Of a DNA stretch of 64,000 nt, positions 7,569 through 17,772 are shown piece after piece (within the stretch, counting starts at the first letter, position 1; every line of letters starts with the position of its first letter). The notes below the pieces were generated by a model that made no database searches, had not been told where the DNA came from, and saw only the letters and a program-made list of their open reading frames with translations. This DNA is from a bacterium (GTDB taxonomy: Bacteria; Chloroflexota; Dehalococcoidia; Tepidiformales; Tepidiformaceae), in contig QEVS01000005.1 of assembly GCA_003577245.1 (NCBI GenBank), positions 1 to 64,000 of the forward strand. Reading direction: 5' to 3'. The position numbers and the translations under genes are program-made.

Positions 7569-7982
7569 ATGGCCACCTACGACGAGCTCCAGATCGGCGA
7601 CTCCGCATCCTTCACGAAGACCATCAGCGAATCTGACATCTACCTCTTTGCAGGCATCACCGGGGACCTCAACCCTGCCCATGTCGATGCCGTGTCCGCC
7701 GCCGGGGGCATGTTCAAGCAGCGAATCGCCCACGGCATGCTCACGGCCTCCTTCGTCTCGACCGTCCTCGCCATGCGGCTCCCCGGGCCCGGCACGATTT
7801 ACGTTGGCCAGAACCTGCAATTCCGCGGTCCCGTCTTTATCGGTGACACGGTGACTGCCCGGGTCGAATGCACCGGGAAGCTCGAGCAGCGCAAATGGGC
7901 GAAGTTCAAGACCACCGTCACCAACCAGGATGGCAAGCTCGTGGTCGACGGCGAGGCCACGGTCATACCACCTGCTGTCTGA
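7569..7982 (+). CDS. MaoC-family (R)-specific enoyl-CoA hydratase-like protein
   Basis: This is a 137-residue single hot-dog domain protein. It keeps the hydratase-2 motif as LFAGITGDLNPAHVD (about residues 26-40), with the catalytic Asp and His of the D-x-N-P-x-H signature. It also has FVSTVLAMRLPGPGTIYVGQNLQFRGPVFIGDTV, typical of PhaJ/MaoC proteins of this length. It would hydrate trans-2-enoyl-CoA to (3R)-hydroxyacyl-CoA. It lies 61 bases after the ArsM-like gene and shares no obvious operon theme with it. Confidence 0.87.
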   Translation: MATYDELQIGDSASFTKTISESDIYLFAGITGDLNPAHVDAVSAAGGMFKQRIAHGMLTASFVSTVLAMRLPGPGTIYVGQNLQFRGPVFIGDTVTARVECTGKLEQRKWAKFKTTVTNQDGKLVVDGEATVIPPAV

Positions 7983-8007
7983 CCGTCGCCCGTGTAGCCT
8001 TGTCAGG

Positions 8008-8505
8008 ATGGCTTCTCCGCAACGCCGCCGCATCGAGCCCCATGCGCCCCAGGATACGAGCGGCCGCTGGGGCTGCATCACCGCGGGGGCCGTGCTTGGC
8101 ATCGCCATCGGCGCCATCTTCGCCTTCTACGCCCTCCCGCCCATCCTCCGCTCCGTCTATGGCGAGACAAAGGTGGGGTTCGGCCAGTCCTATAGCGGCG
8201 ATGCCAGGGAGATCTCTATCCTGGCCGTCGAGCGCAACGGCCAGGAGGTCGCCATCAGGCTCCAGGCGCTGACCAACAAGACGTGGCGCCTTGAGGCATC
8301 CGATTTCTCCCTCCAGCTCTCCAACGGCGGCGACTGGATAGAGGCGCAGCCTCCAGTCCCGGGTGATTCCGCTTCCAGCCTCGACTTTGAGCTCGGCGTT
8401 CGCCGCGAGCTGGTGGTCTCGTTCCATATCCCCGCCGGGAGAACGGGCGATCCGGAATCCCTGCACCTCTCCACCCCGCGTGTCCGCTTCGCCCTCGCCG
8501 AATGA
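8008..8505 (+). CDS. Membrane-anchored hypothetical protein
   Basis: This is a 165-residue protein with one membrane segment (about residues 22-43, WGCITAGAVLGIAIGAIFAF) near the N-terminus. It is followed by an exported beta-rich domain (ISILAVERNGQEVAIRLQAL, WRLEASDFSLQLSNG), reminiscent of the DUF4352/telomeric-repeat-like Ig folds of lipoproteins. ATG 8008 has CAGG just upstream. The open frame extends further 5' but over non-conserved sequence overlapping the MaoC gene. The next gene starts inside its stop region (8502). Function unknown. Confidence 0.6.
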   Translation: MASPQRRRIEPHAPQDTSGRWGCITAGAVLGIAIGAIFAFYALPPILRSVYGETKVGFGQSYSGDAREISILAVERNGQEVAIRLQALTNKTWRLEASDFSLQLSNGGDWIEAQPPVPGDSASSLDFELGVRRELVVSFHIPAGRTGDPESLHLSTPRVRFALAE

Positions 8506-9086
8506 CCTCCATGCCAGTCCCCGAAAGCCTTCCCCACTACCTGCGTCCCGGCCTGCGGCTCGTGTTCGTGGGCTACAACCCGGCCATCTTCTCGGCGCAG
8601 GCGGGACACTACTATGCCCGTCCCGGCAACGTCTTCTGGCGCCAGCTCAACGCCAGCGGCCTTGTGCATCGCGACGTTGGCGCGAACGACGACGCCATCC
8701 TGATGGAGGAGGCGGGCATCGGCTTCGTTGACCTCTGCTGCCGGCCTACCGTTCGCGCCGGGGAGCTGACCCGCGCAGAGATCGTGGACGGGGCCCAGCG
8801 CCTCCACGGCGAGCTGCTCCAGAGTCAGCCACGCATCGTGGTGTTCAGTGGCCGCGGCATCTACCAGCACTTCGGGCGTCACGCTCTCCAGATCCCCTCG
8901 CGCATTCTCGCGGACCGCCCCTACGGCGAACAGCCCGAACGCATTGGCGCCTCCGTCCCCTGGGTCATCCCCAGCTCCAGCGGCCTTGCCAGCCGCTGGC
9001 ATCGCGAGCGGCTGGACTTGCTTCGACAGCTCGCGGCCCTGCTGCCCATTACGGGAAGCGCTGCCATGGGCCCCGGCGGCGGCTAG
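8502..9086 (+). CDS. mug: G:T/U mismatch-specific uracil/thymine-DNA glycosylase (Mug family)
   Basis: This 194-residue protein of the MUG/TDG branch of uracil-DNA glycosylases removes uracil or thymine mispaired with G, as left by cytosine or 5-methylcytosine deamination. The N-terminal active-site block is VFVGYNPAIFSAQAGHYYARPGN, containing the GxNP motif in which Asn is the catalytic residue and the downstream FWRQL. The C-terminal DNA-intercalation loop is PSSSGLASRW (about residues 150-159). ATG 8502 overlaps the previous stop by 4 bases (ATGA), so it is translationally coupled. Confidence 0.88.
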   Translation: MTSMPVPESLPHYLRPGLRLVFVGYNPAIFSAQAGHYYARPGNVFWRQLNASGLVHRDVGANDDAILMEEAGIGFVDLCCRPTVRAGELTRAEIVDGAQRLHGELLQSQPRIVVFSGRGIYQHFGRHALQIPSRILADRPYGEQPERIGASVPWVIPSSSGLASRWHRERLDLLRQLAALLPITGSAAMGPGGG

Positions 9087-9095
9087 AATCCACCC

Positions 9096-10091
9096 GTGCG
9101 CGCGGCCGTGCTTGAAAGGTCAGGCCCCATTTCACAGACGCCGCTCTCTCTCAGAGAGGTGCCCTCGCCTGTGCCCGGCCCCGGCGAGCTTGCCCTCCGG
9201 GTTGCCGCTTGCGGCATTTGCCGCACCGACCTGCAGCTGGCCGAGGGGGACCTCCCCCCGCGGCGGCTGCCCATCATCCCGGGACACCAGGTGGTTGGCA
9301 CGGTCGCTGCCATCGGCGCCGGGGTCGAGGGGTGGCTCGTGGGGGAAAGGGCCGGGATCGCCTGGCTCGGCGGCGCCTGCGGTTCCTGCTCTCACTGCCT
9401 CGCCGGGCAGGAAAACCTCTGCCTCGATGCGCGCTTCACCGGCTGGGATCGCGACGGCGGGTTCGCGGAAGCGGTGACTGTGAACGCCGGCTTCGCCCTG
9501 CGCATTCCCGGGAGCTTCGCCGATGTAGCTGCGGCCCCCTTGCTCTGCGGGGGCGTTATCGGCTACCGCTCGCTGAAGGTCTCGGGAATCAAGCCCGGTG
9601 GAAGACTGGGCCTTTACGGGTTTGGCGCGTCCGCTCTCCTCACAATCCAGGTCGCCGTCTACTGGGGCTGCGAAGTGTTCGTTTGCACGCGCTCAAAGGG
9701 CGAACAGTCCCGCGCGCTCGCCCTGGGCGCCTCCTGGGCCGGCGGCTATGATGACCGGCCCCCTTCCCCCCTCGACGCGGCCATCACCTTCGCGCCCGTT
9801 GGCGATGTGGTGGTCAACGCTCTCAAGGCGCTCGACCGTGGCGGCACGGTGGCCATCAATGCCATTCACCTCGACCGCGTCCCCGAATTTGGCTACGAGC
9901 ACCTCTGGTGGGAACGCCAGCTGCGAAGCGTTGCGAACTTCACGCGCAACGATGCCGGCGAATTCCTGCGACTGGCGGCCGAAATCCCCGTACGCACCGA
10001 GTTCGAGACCTCGCCCCTGCACGAGGCGAACAGCGCGCTCGCGAGGCTGGCCCGGGGAGAAGTGCGCGGCGCCGTGGTCCTCACCATGTGA
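9096..10091 (+). CDS. Zinc-dependent MDR alcohol dehydrogenase
   Basis: This 331-residue medium-chain dehydrogenase oxidises an alcohol or reduces an aldehyde with NAD(P). The catalytic zinc site is CGICRTDLQLAEG (Cys about 38, with Thr-Asp) and GHQVVG. The structural zinc has its Cys cluster in CGSCSHCLAGQENLC. The Rossmann nucleotide site is GLYGFGASALL. It has the 'alcohol dehydrogenase AdhP/zinc-binding-like' layout and a C-terminal REVRGAVVLTM tail. The start is GTG 9096, ten bases after the glycosylase stop. The substrate is not evident. Confidence 0.88.
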   Translation: MRAAVLERSGPISQTPLSLREVPSPVPGPGELALRVAACGICRTDLQLAEGDLPPRRLPIIPGHQVVGTVAAIGAGVEGWLVGERAGIAWLGGACGSCSHCLAGQENLCLDARFTGWDRDGGFAEAVTVNAGFALRIPGSFADVAAAPLLCGGVIGYRSLKVSGIKPGGRLGLYGFGASALLTIQVAVYWGCEVFVCTRSKGEQSRALALGASWAGGYDDRPPSPLDAAITFAPVGDVVVNALKALDRGGTVAINAIHLDRVPEFGYEHLWWERQLRSVANFTRNDAGEFLRLAAEIPVRTEFETSPLHEANSALARLARGEVRGAVVLTM

Positions 10092-10276
10092 GACGGTCCG
10101 CCGCTGCTCGTTTCCGGGCTCCGTGATCGGGCCGGTCCGGCTCGTGCGCGTCGCCGCTCCTACCCCTTTGCTGCCCGCCTGAACCGCCGCATCTCCGCAG
10201 GCGCCATAGCAGCCGCGTCCCGGCTCCCCTTGCCACGGTGCCTTCATCCGGGCTTCACCGGCCCCCTGCATCTCGC

Positions 10277-10338
10277 TTGACAGGCGCCTGGCTTTGCGGA
10301 AGAATCCCATCTTGATTCGACGCTGACATCAGTGTCAG
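10277..10338 (+). promoter_or_regulatory. Promoter with TetR-type operator, upstream of the HpaB-like gene
   Basis: The -35 TTGACA (10277-10282) and -10 AAGAAT (10300-10305) are 17 bases apart and oriented toward the gene at 10367. The palindrome CTGACATCAGTGTCAG (10323-10338) lies just downstream of the predicted transcription start, where a bound repressor would block elongation or initiation. The same palindrome with one change occurs at 19224 and 22869. The rest of the 275-base intergenic space shows nothing else. Confidence 0.65.
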
Positions 10339-10366
10339 TTTCCAGCATCTCCCCCCGGAGGTAGCC

Positions 10367-11773
10367 ATGCCCCTCAAGACTCCCGCTGAATACCGCGAAA
10401 GCCTGCGCGATGGCCGCGAGACCTACATCAACGGCGAGCGTGTGCCAGACATAACGCTGCACCCCTGGTTCCAGCAGCCTATCGAAGTCTGTGCCGCCGA
10501 CTACATCTACGACGACCCGGCCACTCGCCACATCCGGCTCTATGAAACCGAGAGCGGCACCCAGGCCCACCGCATCTTCCAGGTTCCTCGCACCGAGCAA
10601 GACCTTGAGGCGTGGATGGAGCTGCCCGAAATCAGCGGCCCCAGCACCATGGTCACCCAGGTCCTCATGGCACTCTGGAACGTCAAGGGCGCCGTCGCGG
10701 CCATCAAGCCTGAATACGCCGAGAACATCGAGCGCCTCTATCGCCTCTGCCGCGACAACGACCTCCGCGCGGCCGAGGTCATCACCGACGCCAAGGGCGA
10801 CCGCTCGCGCCGTCCCGTCGACCAGGACGACCCGGACCTTTACCTGCGGATCATCGATCGCAACAAGGACGGTATCGTGGTGCGCGGGGCGAAGCTCCAT
10901 ATCACCGCCGCCAGCATGGTCCACGAGCTGGTGGTAATGCCCACCAAGGCAATGAGCGCCGGCGAAGAGGACTACGCCGTCTCGTTCTCCGTGCCCGCGA
11001 ATACAAAGGGCGTCAAGATCATCAATCGCGCCTGGGCTGAACCCGGGCGCAGCAACTTCGACTACCCCATGAGCGTCCACAAGAACGCCCCCGAAGGGTT
11101 CGTCATCTTCGATGATGTGTTCGTCCCCTGGGATCGCGTGCTGCTGGCAGGCGAGACGCCGCTCGCCGGGGTTTACGCCAACTCCCTTGGACTCTGGGAG
11201 CGCGTTGGCGGCCTCATCGAGTTTGCCGCCCGCGCCCGCCGCATGGTCGGCATGGCCGCACTCATCGCCGAATGGAACGGGATCGCCGGCGCCTCTCACA
11301 TCCAGGAGAAGATCGCCGAGCTCGTCTTCAACGCCGAGATCCTCCGCATGAGCCTTGAGAACGCCCGCCACAACTACTGCACCAGCGACACCGGCATGGT
11401 CTACCCCGACCCGGTCGCCATCAACGTCGGCAAGTTCTATGCAGCGAGCACCTTCAACAACATGGTGCGCATCCTCCACGACATTGCCGGCGGGCTCGTG
11501 ATCACCCTCCCCACCGAAGCCGACTACCGGAACCCGGAGCTCCACCCCTACCTCGAGAAGTACCTGCACACCCGCCCGGGCGTCAATGTCCAGGACCGCA
11601 TGAGGCTCTACAACCTCGTCCGCGACTGCACTGCCGATGCTTACGGAGGCTGGGAGCTCGTGACCACCGTCCAGGCCGGCGGCGGCATCGCCGCCCAGCG
11701 CATTGTCGTCATGCGCAGCTTCGACCTCGAAGCCGCCAAGCGCGAAGCCAAACAGGCCGCCGGCATCGTCTAG
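10367..11773 (+). CDS. HpaB-family (4-hydroxyphenylacetate 3-hydroxylase-like) FAD-dependent protein
   Basis: This 468-residue protein has the HpaB N-terminal and C-terminal domains. It starts with TPAEYRESLRDGRETYINGERV, the family opening. It has VITDAKGDRSRRP, the flavin-loop KLHITAASMVHELVV, DVFVPWDRVLLAG, and the C-terminal all-helical part with HDIAGGLVITLPTEADY. Members are two-component monooxygenases using reduced FAD, or 4-hydroxybutyryl-CoA dehydratases. The [4Fe-4S] Cys set expected for the dehydratase branch is not apparent, so oxygenase or CoA-thioester chemistry without a cluster is favoured. A suitable flavin reductase is encoded at 21159. A GGAGG ribosome site precedes ATG, and a TetR-type operator lies upstream. 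Confidence 0.85.
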   Translation: MPLKTPAEYRESLRDGRETYINGERVPDITLHPWFQQPIEVCAADYIYDDPATRHIRLYETESGTQAHRIFQVPRTEQDLEAWMELPEISGPSTMVTQVLMALWNVKGAVAAIKPEYAENIERLYRLCRDNDLRAAEVITDAKGDRSRRPVDQDDPDLYLRIIDRNKDGIVVRGAKLHITAASMVHELVVMPTKAMSAGEEDYAVSFSVPANTKGVKIINRAWAEPGRSNFDYPMSVHKNAPEGFVIFDDVFVPWDRVLLAGETPLAGVYANSLGLWERVGGLIEFAARARRMVGMAALIAEWNGIAGASHIQEKIAELVFNAEILRMSLENARHNYCTSDTGMVYPDPVAINVGKFYAASTFNNMVRILHDIAGGLVITLPTEADYRNPELHPYLEKYLHTRPGVNVQDRMRLYNLVRDCTADAYGGWELVTTVQAGGGIAAQRIVVMRSFDLEAAKREAKQAAGIV

Positions 11774-11838
11774 CAAGAACGCGGCCATCCCTGGCTGGTC
11801 CTGTGCCGGCCGGTTTGGCCGGGTTCCCCTCCCTGTGG

Positions 11839-11867
11839 CCCCCGGGCGAGCTCAGCTCGCCCGGGGG
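11839..11867. terminator. 13-bp GC-rich hairpin after the HpaB-like gene
   Basis: Arms 11839-11851 and 11855-11867 pair perfectly around a 3-base loop. No T-tract follows on either side. It lies in the 260-base space between the HpaB-like gene and the carboxylase gene and may limit read-through. Nothing else was recognised in that gap. Confidence 0.5.
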
Positions 11868-12033
11868 AAGCCTCTCCGGGGGTTGCCCGTCTGCCCGGAG
11901 AACGTCACGATCCTGCCAGGTTCCGGCTTTTCCCGGGGCCAGCGTCCTGTGGAGAGGCATTCTAAGCGATGCGGCAGCGCCTGACAGCATTCTTCCGCCC
12001 CGGCCCACCAGCACCCCGGCCGGGTGATGCCGC

Positions 12034-13590
12034 TTGAACGCGAACGAATCCCCCGGTGGCCGCCCCCAGCGCGAGGCCGAGCTCGCCCGGCTCGCCGAGC
12101 GGCGCGCATGGGCCGACGGCCTGGGAGGGCCAGACAAGGTCGCGCGCCAGCACGCCCGCGGGCGAATGACGGCCCGTGAACGCGCCAACGCGCTGGTCGA
12201 TGAGGGGACCTTCGTGGAACTCGGCGCCCTTGCCCACGCCGAGGACCCCGAACGGGCCGAACGCTCGCCCGGCGACGGCATCATCACGGGCTACGGGCGC
12301 ATCGATGGGCGCATGGTCGCCATCGAGGCCAACGACGCCACCGTGCTCGGCGGCTCCAACGGCATGGAGGCCGCCCTCCGCAAGGGCGACCGCGTTCGCG
12401 ACTTCGCGGAAGAGAAAGGCTACCCGCTCATCTACCTCGCCGAAGGTGGCGGGGGGCGCGTCGGCGACATGATGGGCTGGGTAATGGCGAAGACGGGCGG
12501 CATGCGTTCCATTCGCGGACACTCCAGCGACCCTCGACGCCGCGTGCCCATGGCGGTCGCCGTCCTCGGCCAGAGCTACGGCAGTGCCGCGCTCAACACC
12601 GGCATCGCCGATTTCGCCGTCATGACCCGCACCAGCTCTTTTTCGATTTCGAGCCCCGCGCTCGTGGAAGCCGCCACCGGTGGCCAGGTCACAGAAGAGG
12701 AGCTGGGCGGTCCCGATGTGCACTCCCGCGTGACCGGTCTGGTCGACAGAGTCTGCGAATCCGAGATCGAGGCGCTGGCCGCAATCCGCGACTTCGTTGG
12801 CCTCGTGCCTCTCTCGGCCGCCAAGCCGCTACCGATCCAGGAGCCGGACGACCCCGTCGACCGGCGCTCCGAGGACCTGAGGCTCATTGTCCCCGAAAAG
12901 AGTAACCGCGCCTTCGACATGAAGCGCGTCGTCAGGGCGATTGTTGACGGCGGGCGGATGGTGGAGTTCCAGGAAGGCTACGGCCGCTCGCTTGTCACGG
13001 CCCTCGCCCGGGTTGGCGGCGTCCCCGTCGGGCTTGTAGGCAACAACTCCATGTTCAAGGCGGGCTCCATTGATGTCCCCGCCGCCCAGAAGATGGCCCG
13101 CTTCCTCTCGATGTGCGATACCTTCGGCATCCCGCTCGTCTTCCTGCACGATGTCCCGGGCGTGCTCATCGGCAAGGAACCCGAGCACAGCGGAATCATC
13201 CGGCACATGATGCAGGTGATGACCGTGCTGGGGAACTGCCGTGTACCGCGCATTGCCGTTATCGTGCGAAAGAGCTACGGACTGGCCTTCGCCGCCATGT
13301 CCGGTTCCTGGGGGCCGAATACGTTCACCTTCGCCTGGCCTTCTGCGCGCATCGGCTTCATGGCGCCCGAGGCCGGCGTCCGGATCGCCTTCGGCCACGA
13401 GCTCGCAGATCCCGGCGCCGATCCCGGGGCCCTTGCGGCCCGGCATGCGGGCCTCATCGACCAGTGGGACCAGTCTGGAGCACCCTGGATGGCGGCCGGC
13501 ATGGCCTACATCGATGACGTCATCGACCCCGCGGAGACCCGCGAAAAGGTCTTCCGCGCACTTGAAATCGCACTGGGCCGCAGTCAGTAG
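12034..13590 (+). CDS. Acyl-CoA carboxylase carboxyltransferase (beta) subunit
   Basis: This 518-residue protein has both crotonase-fold carboxyltransferase halves, like propionyl-CoA/methylcrotonyl-CoA carboxylase beta subunits (AccD type, usually 510-540 residues). The N half has QHARGRMTARERANALVDEGTF, GYGRIDGR and GGGRVGDM. The C half has VGGVPVGLVGNNSMFKAG, LVFLHDVPGV and the oxyanion block RKSYGLAFAAMSG. It would move carboxyl from carboxybiotin to an acyl-CoA. No biotin carboxylase or carrier gene is in the window, so its alpha partner must be elsewhere. The start is TTG 12034 with no strong ribosome site; the ATG/GTG codons just upstream are out of frame. Confidence 0.88.
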   Translation: MNANESPGGRPQREAELARLAERRAWADGLGGPDKVARQHARGRMTARERANALVDEGTFVELGALAHAEDPERAERSPGDGIITGYGRIDGRMVAIEANDATVLGGSNGMEAALRKGDRVRDFAEEKGYPLIYLAEGGGGRVGDMMGWVMAKTGGMRSIRGHSSDPRRRVPMAVAVLGQSYGSAALNTGIADFAVMTRTSSFSISSPALVEAATGGQVTEEELGGPDVHSRVTGLVDRVCESEIEALAAIRDFVGLVPLSAAKPLPIQEPDDPVDRRSEDLRLIVPEKSNRAFDMKRVVRAIVDGGRMVEFQEGYGRSLVTALARVGGVPVGLVGNNSMFKAGSIDVPAAQKMARFLSMCDTFGIPLVFLHDVPGVLIGKEPEHSGIIRHMMQVMTVLGNCRVPRIAVIVRKSYGLAFAAMSGSWGPNTFTFAWPSARIGFMAPEAGVRIAFGHELADPGADPGALAARHAGLIDQWDQSGAPWMAAGMAYIDDVIDPAETREKVFRALEIALGRSQ

Positions 13591-13627
13591 CGCCCCGGTT
13601 CTGAGCACATTCGAAGAGGGAGGCCCC

Positions 13628-14770
<1,143 letters not shown>

Positions 14771-14787
14771 TCACTGCTGGCGGGCGG

Positions 14788-15576
14788 CTATAACGGCTTC
14801 CAGGAAGTCGCACCGTTCGCGCGGACGAAGTGCCCCAGTCCCGGCGCGGGCAGATGGCTCCCACCCACCAGCGAGCCATCGCCACTCAGCCGGTCGAGAA
14901 GGCGCCGCCGTGTCTCGCCCGCGATTGTCCCGTTCCAGTCGAAGCTGTTCTCCAGTGATGGTTCCGCGACATCGATTGGTGAGATGACCACGTCCCCCAG
15001 AATGAAGCCCCTCTCCCCCGCCGAGCTGATCACCACGCTCGTGTGACCGGGGGTGTGTCCCGGCGTCGGCAGGGCCACACACGATTGCGTGAGCACCCGC
15101 TCGCCTTCGAGCAGATCCAGCCGCCCGAGCGCCTCGAGCGGCGCCACGTCGCGCTTGAAGAACTGGTCGTTCTGACCGCCGAAGTGGTCCCAGTCGCCTT
15201 TCGGCACCAGGTAGCGCGCATTTGGGAAGTTCGGCTTCCCTGTGGCGCGGTCCAGGTTCCATCCCGTGTGGTCCATGTGCAGGTGGGTGAAGATGACGGC
15301 GTTCACCGATTCGCGGGAAACGCCCGCGGCAGCGAGTTCGGCAAGCAGCTGGCCGTTCGATTCCGGCCCGAGCCCCGTGTCCACAAGGATCGTTGTCGCC
15401 CCATCGCGCAGCACAAAGCAGCCGAAGTTGAGCTCCACCCGCCCTTCGCCGTCCAGGTAGCCGCTGTACCTGCTGGCGACGTCCGCCGCTTTCGGATACA
15501 CGCCCGCGGCCGGGTAGGCCTGTACAGTATCCACCAGGGCGATCACATCGATGCTGCCGACGCGTGTGCGCTCCAT
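14788..15576 (-). CDS. MBL-fold metallohydrolase (lactonase-like)
   Basis: This 262-residue metallo-beta-lactamase-fold hydrolase carries the di-zinc motif FTHLHMDHTGWN (His98, His100, Asp102, His103). A later metal His is in LPTPGHTPGHTSVVI and an Asp in GFILGDVVISP. The layout matches AHL-lactonase and related quorum-quenching or esterase-like subfamilies, but the substrate cannot be read from sequence. There is no signal peptide. It is convergent with the racemase gene, with only 17 bases between stops. Confidence 0.85.
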   Translation of the reverse strand: MERTRVGSIDVIALVDTVQAYPAAGVYPKAADVASRYSGYLDGEGRVELNFGCFVLRDGATTILVDTGLGPESNGQLLAELAAAGVSRESVNAVIFTHLHMDHTGWNLDRATGKPNFPNARYLVPKGDWDHFGGQNDQFFKRDVAPLEALGRLDLLEGERVLTQSCVALPTPGHTPGHTSVVISSAGERGFILGDVVISPIDVAEPSLENSFDWNGTIAGETRRRLLDRLSGDGSLVGGSHLPAPGLGHFVRANGATSWKPL

Positions 15577-15672
15577 TCCTGCCAGCCTCCTACCGGGTGT
15601 GCCTTGTGGCGCGAAGCATACGGCATGCGGCCCCCGGGTTGGATGGGCAGGGGAATGGGGTCGGGAGGGGGT

Positions 15673-16839
15673 CTATTCGCGAGGCAGGCCCAGTCCGCGC
15701 GTGGCGATGACCGAACGGTTCACCTCGCTCGTGCCACCGGCGATGGTGGACGAAACGTAGAAAGCGTAAAGGCGCGCTACCCGGCCAAAGAGCGGTGCCC
15801 GGCGGACGCCGCGCTCCAGCTGCCCTCCCATGCCGAGGAGGTTGACCCCCGTCAACGCCACCCGCTGTCCGAGTTCGGCGCCGAACGTCTTCACGAGCGA
15901 AGCCTCGTAGTTCGGTACCTTCCCCTGCGATTGCAGCCAGCCAACCCGGTAGGCCAGCGCCGTGGCTGCCTCGACCTCGATCAGCCGCTCTACCAGCTGC
16001 AGACGGCGGGAATGCGGGACACGGTCCCGGTGCTGCCGAGTGTAGGCGGCCAGGTCGTCGATGAGGCGGCGGTAGCCCGCCGTTTCCGCCACCGAGGTCC
16101 GCTCGAAGTCCAGCGCCACCGCCAGCTGGTACCACCCACGGTTCTCTTCTCCCACAAGGTTCGCCGCCGGTATCCGCACGTTATCGAAGAAGACCTCGTT
16201 GAATTCGTGCATCTTCGCCATGTTGACCAGCGGCCTAACGGTGATGCCCGGGCGGTCCATCTCCACCACGAACATGCTGATGCCCTTGTGCTTGGGCGCC
16301 GCCGGGTCTGTGCGCGCGGCGAGCCACCCCAGCCGGGCCCGGTGCCCGCCGGAGGTCCAGATCTTCTGCCCGTTGATCACGAATTCGTCGCCGTCACGTT
16401 CCGCCCTGGTCTGCAGCGCCGCCAGGTCCGAGCCCGCTCCCGGTTCCGAATAGAGCGTGCACCACTCCTCCTCATCGCGAACGATTGGCGCAAGGTAACG
16501 CTGTTTCTGCTCAGGCGTGCCGAAGAGCATGAGTGCCGGCCCCACCCACGCCAGTCCCATGCTGAACCCCGTGGGAGCGCGGTGGTAGGACATCTCCTCA
16601 CTGAAGACAACCTGCCGCATGATCGAAGCGCTTTGCCCGCCGTGCTCCCGCGGCCACGCCATCCCAAACCAGCCCTTCTCAACCAGGCGGCGCCGGAAGT
16701 TCTGAGCGAAATCCTCGTGCTCGCGGGGCGGAGTCTCCAGCGCCTCCCATCCTTCCCAGTCAACCGGCAGCTCGGCGGCGAGGAACTCGCGCACCTCGGC
16801 GCGGAAGGCAGCTTCTTCGGGAGCGAATCGAAAATCCAT
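15673..16839 (-). CDS. Acyl-CoA dehydrogenase
   Basis: This 388-residue FAD enzyme would introduce the alpha,beta double bond into an acyl-CoA and pass electrons to ETF. It has the N-terminal helical domain (MDFRFAPEEAAFRAEVREFL), YSEPGAGSDLAALQTRA and GQKIWTSGGHRARLGW of the middle domain, and the C-terminal block TIAGGTSEVNRSVIATRGLGLPR. At the position where MCAD-type enzymes have the catalytic Glu (x-EGT-x) this protein has Gly (AGGTSE), as in FadE subfamilies acting on bulky or branched substrates. The base must be elsewhere. It is convergent-adjacent to the MBL gene. Confidence 0.92.
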   Translation of the reverse strand: MDFRFAPEEAAFRAEVREFLAAELPVDWEGWEALETPPREHEDFAQNFRRRLVEKGWFGMAWPREHGGQSASIMRQVVFSEEMSYHRAPTGFSMGLAWVGPALMLFGTPEQKQRYLAPIVRDEEEWCTLYSEPGAGSDLAALQTRAERDGDEFVINGQKIWTSGGHRARLGWLAARTDPAAPKHKGISMFVVEMDRPGITVRPLVNMAKMHEFNEVFFDNVRIPAANLVGEENRGWYQLAVALDFERTSVAETAGYRRLIDDLAAYTRQHRDRVPHSRRLQLVERLIEVEAATALAYRVGWLQSQGKVPNYEASLVKTFGAELGQRVALTGVNLLGMGGQLERGVRRAPLFGRVARLYAFYVSSTIAGGTSEVNRSVIATRGLGLPRE

Positions 16840-16887
16840 CTACCTGAACCTGGAGGAAATGTGGTGGCGTAGCACTACGCCGGGAGA

Positions 16888-17592
16888 CTACCGCGTCGCA
16901 CAGTCCGAATCGCCTTCGTGCGGCCGGCAGCCATAGAGCGCGTGGTACCAGAGCTCTGAGAGCTCCCTGACCACGTGTTCGAGCTCGTCATGTTCGACAC
17001 CGATAGCCCCTGTCCCGAACCAGCGGTAGGCAAACCAGTCCACCATCCCGCCAAGAGCATGGGAAGCGACCACCGGGTCAAGCGGCCGGCACTCGCCGGC
17101 TGCCAGCTCCCGCTCCAGGTTCCGCCGGATGCGATCGATGAAGCGCATCTGGATCTCGCGGTGCAACTGCTCAAACCGCGCGTCGATGGTAGCGATCTGG
17201 AACAGGTTCGCCATGATGTCGTGGTGCGCGGCCCACATCTCCAGGTAGGCGCGGTTGGCGGCCTCAATGCGCATGAACGGGTCGGTCGAGGTCGAAGAGA
17301 CCCTCGCCCGCTCCATCTCCTGGCTCAGCGTCCGCACCAGCTGCTCGAAGACGTCTTCCTTGTTCTTAAAGTAGTAGTAGAACGTGCCTCGCGAGACATG
17401 GCAGAGCGTCACGATGTGCTCGATGGAAGCGTCGACGTACCCGTAACGGGCGAACACCTGCCGGGCGGCCTCGAGGATGCGCTGGCGGGTGTCCAGCGTC
17501 GCTGCCGCGCGGCCTGCGCCGTTCGCCGGCAGCGTTCGCCCGCCCCTCGGAGCGCCTCTTGCCGGCGCCAATCGTTGCCTCGGTCCAGCCAA
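16888..17592 (-). CDS. TetR-family transcriptional regulator
   Basis: This is a roughly 234-residue TetR repressor. The DNA-binding domain is RQRILEAARQVFARYGY...SIEHIVTLCHVSRGTFYYYFKNKEDVF (residues 36-82; recognition helix around 66-74). The remainder is an all-helical ligand pocket and dimer domain typical of acyl-CoA-responsive regulators. The first 30 residues are Arg/Ala/Gly-rich, and the true start may be later than TTG 17592. It sits at the centre of the acyl-CoA gene region. The three CTGACA-N4-TGTCAG palindromes upstream of neighbouring units are its likely operators, but no such palindrome lies immediately before the regulator itself. Confidence 0.9.
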   Translation of the reverse strand: MAGPRQRLAPARGAPRGGRTLPANGAGRAAATLDTRQRILEAARQVFARYGYVDASIEHIVTLCHVSRGTFYYYFKNKEDVFEQLVRTLSQEMERARVSSTSTDPFMRIEAANRAYLEMWAAHHDIMANLFQIATIDARFEQLHREIQMRFIDRIRRNLERELAAGECRPLDPVVASHALGGMVDWFAYRWFGTGAIGVEHDELEHVVRELSELWYHALYGCRPHEGDSDCATR

Positions 17593-17733
17593 TTCAGACG
17601 CTCCTGCGAATCCCTTCGCACTCAGGTGAGGTTATCACGGCAGGGTATCGCGGCCCCGGCAGGAGTGCCTTGCCGGTCGATGGTACGCCCCTGCCTGTAC
17701 CTTCCCCATTACCATCAGATGCCGCAAGGCAGA

Positions 17734-17759
17734 GGGGCGTGCCCCGCGGGACACGCCCC
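17734..17759 (-). terminator. Hairpin downstream of the LIV-type binding-protein gene
   Basis: Arms 17734-17741 and 17752-17759 (GGGGCGTG/CACGCCCC) form an 8-bp GC stem directly 3' of the binding-protein stop on the minus strand. The inner bases can pair partly. No T-run follows, so the strength is uncertain. Confidence 0.45.
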
Positions 17760-17772
17760 CCGCGAGGGCACG

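Noticed and set aside
10367..11773. 4-hydroxybutyryl-CoA dehydratase assignment
   Set aside because: Same fold family, but the Cys ligands expected for the dehydratase [4Fe-4S] cluster are not apparent.
10244..11788. Long minus-strand open frame (514 codons) across the HpaB-like gene
   Set aside because: Antisense shadow caused by high GC; composition is Gly/Ala/Asp/Val/His-rich with no family sequence, while the plus-strand frame is a clear HpaB homologue.
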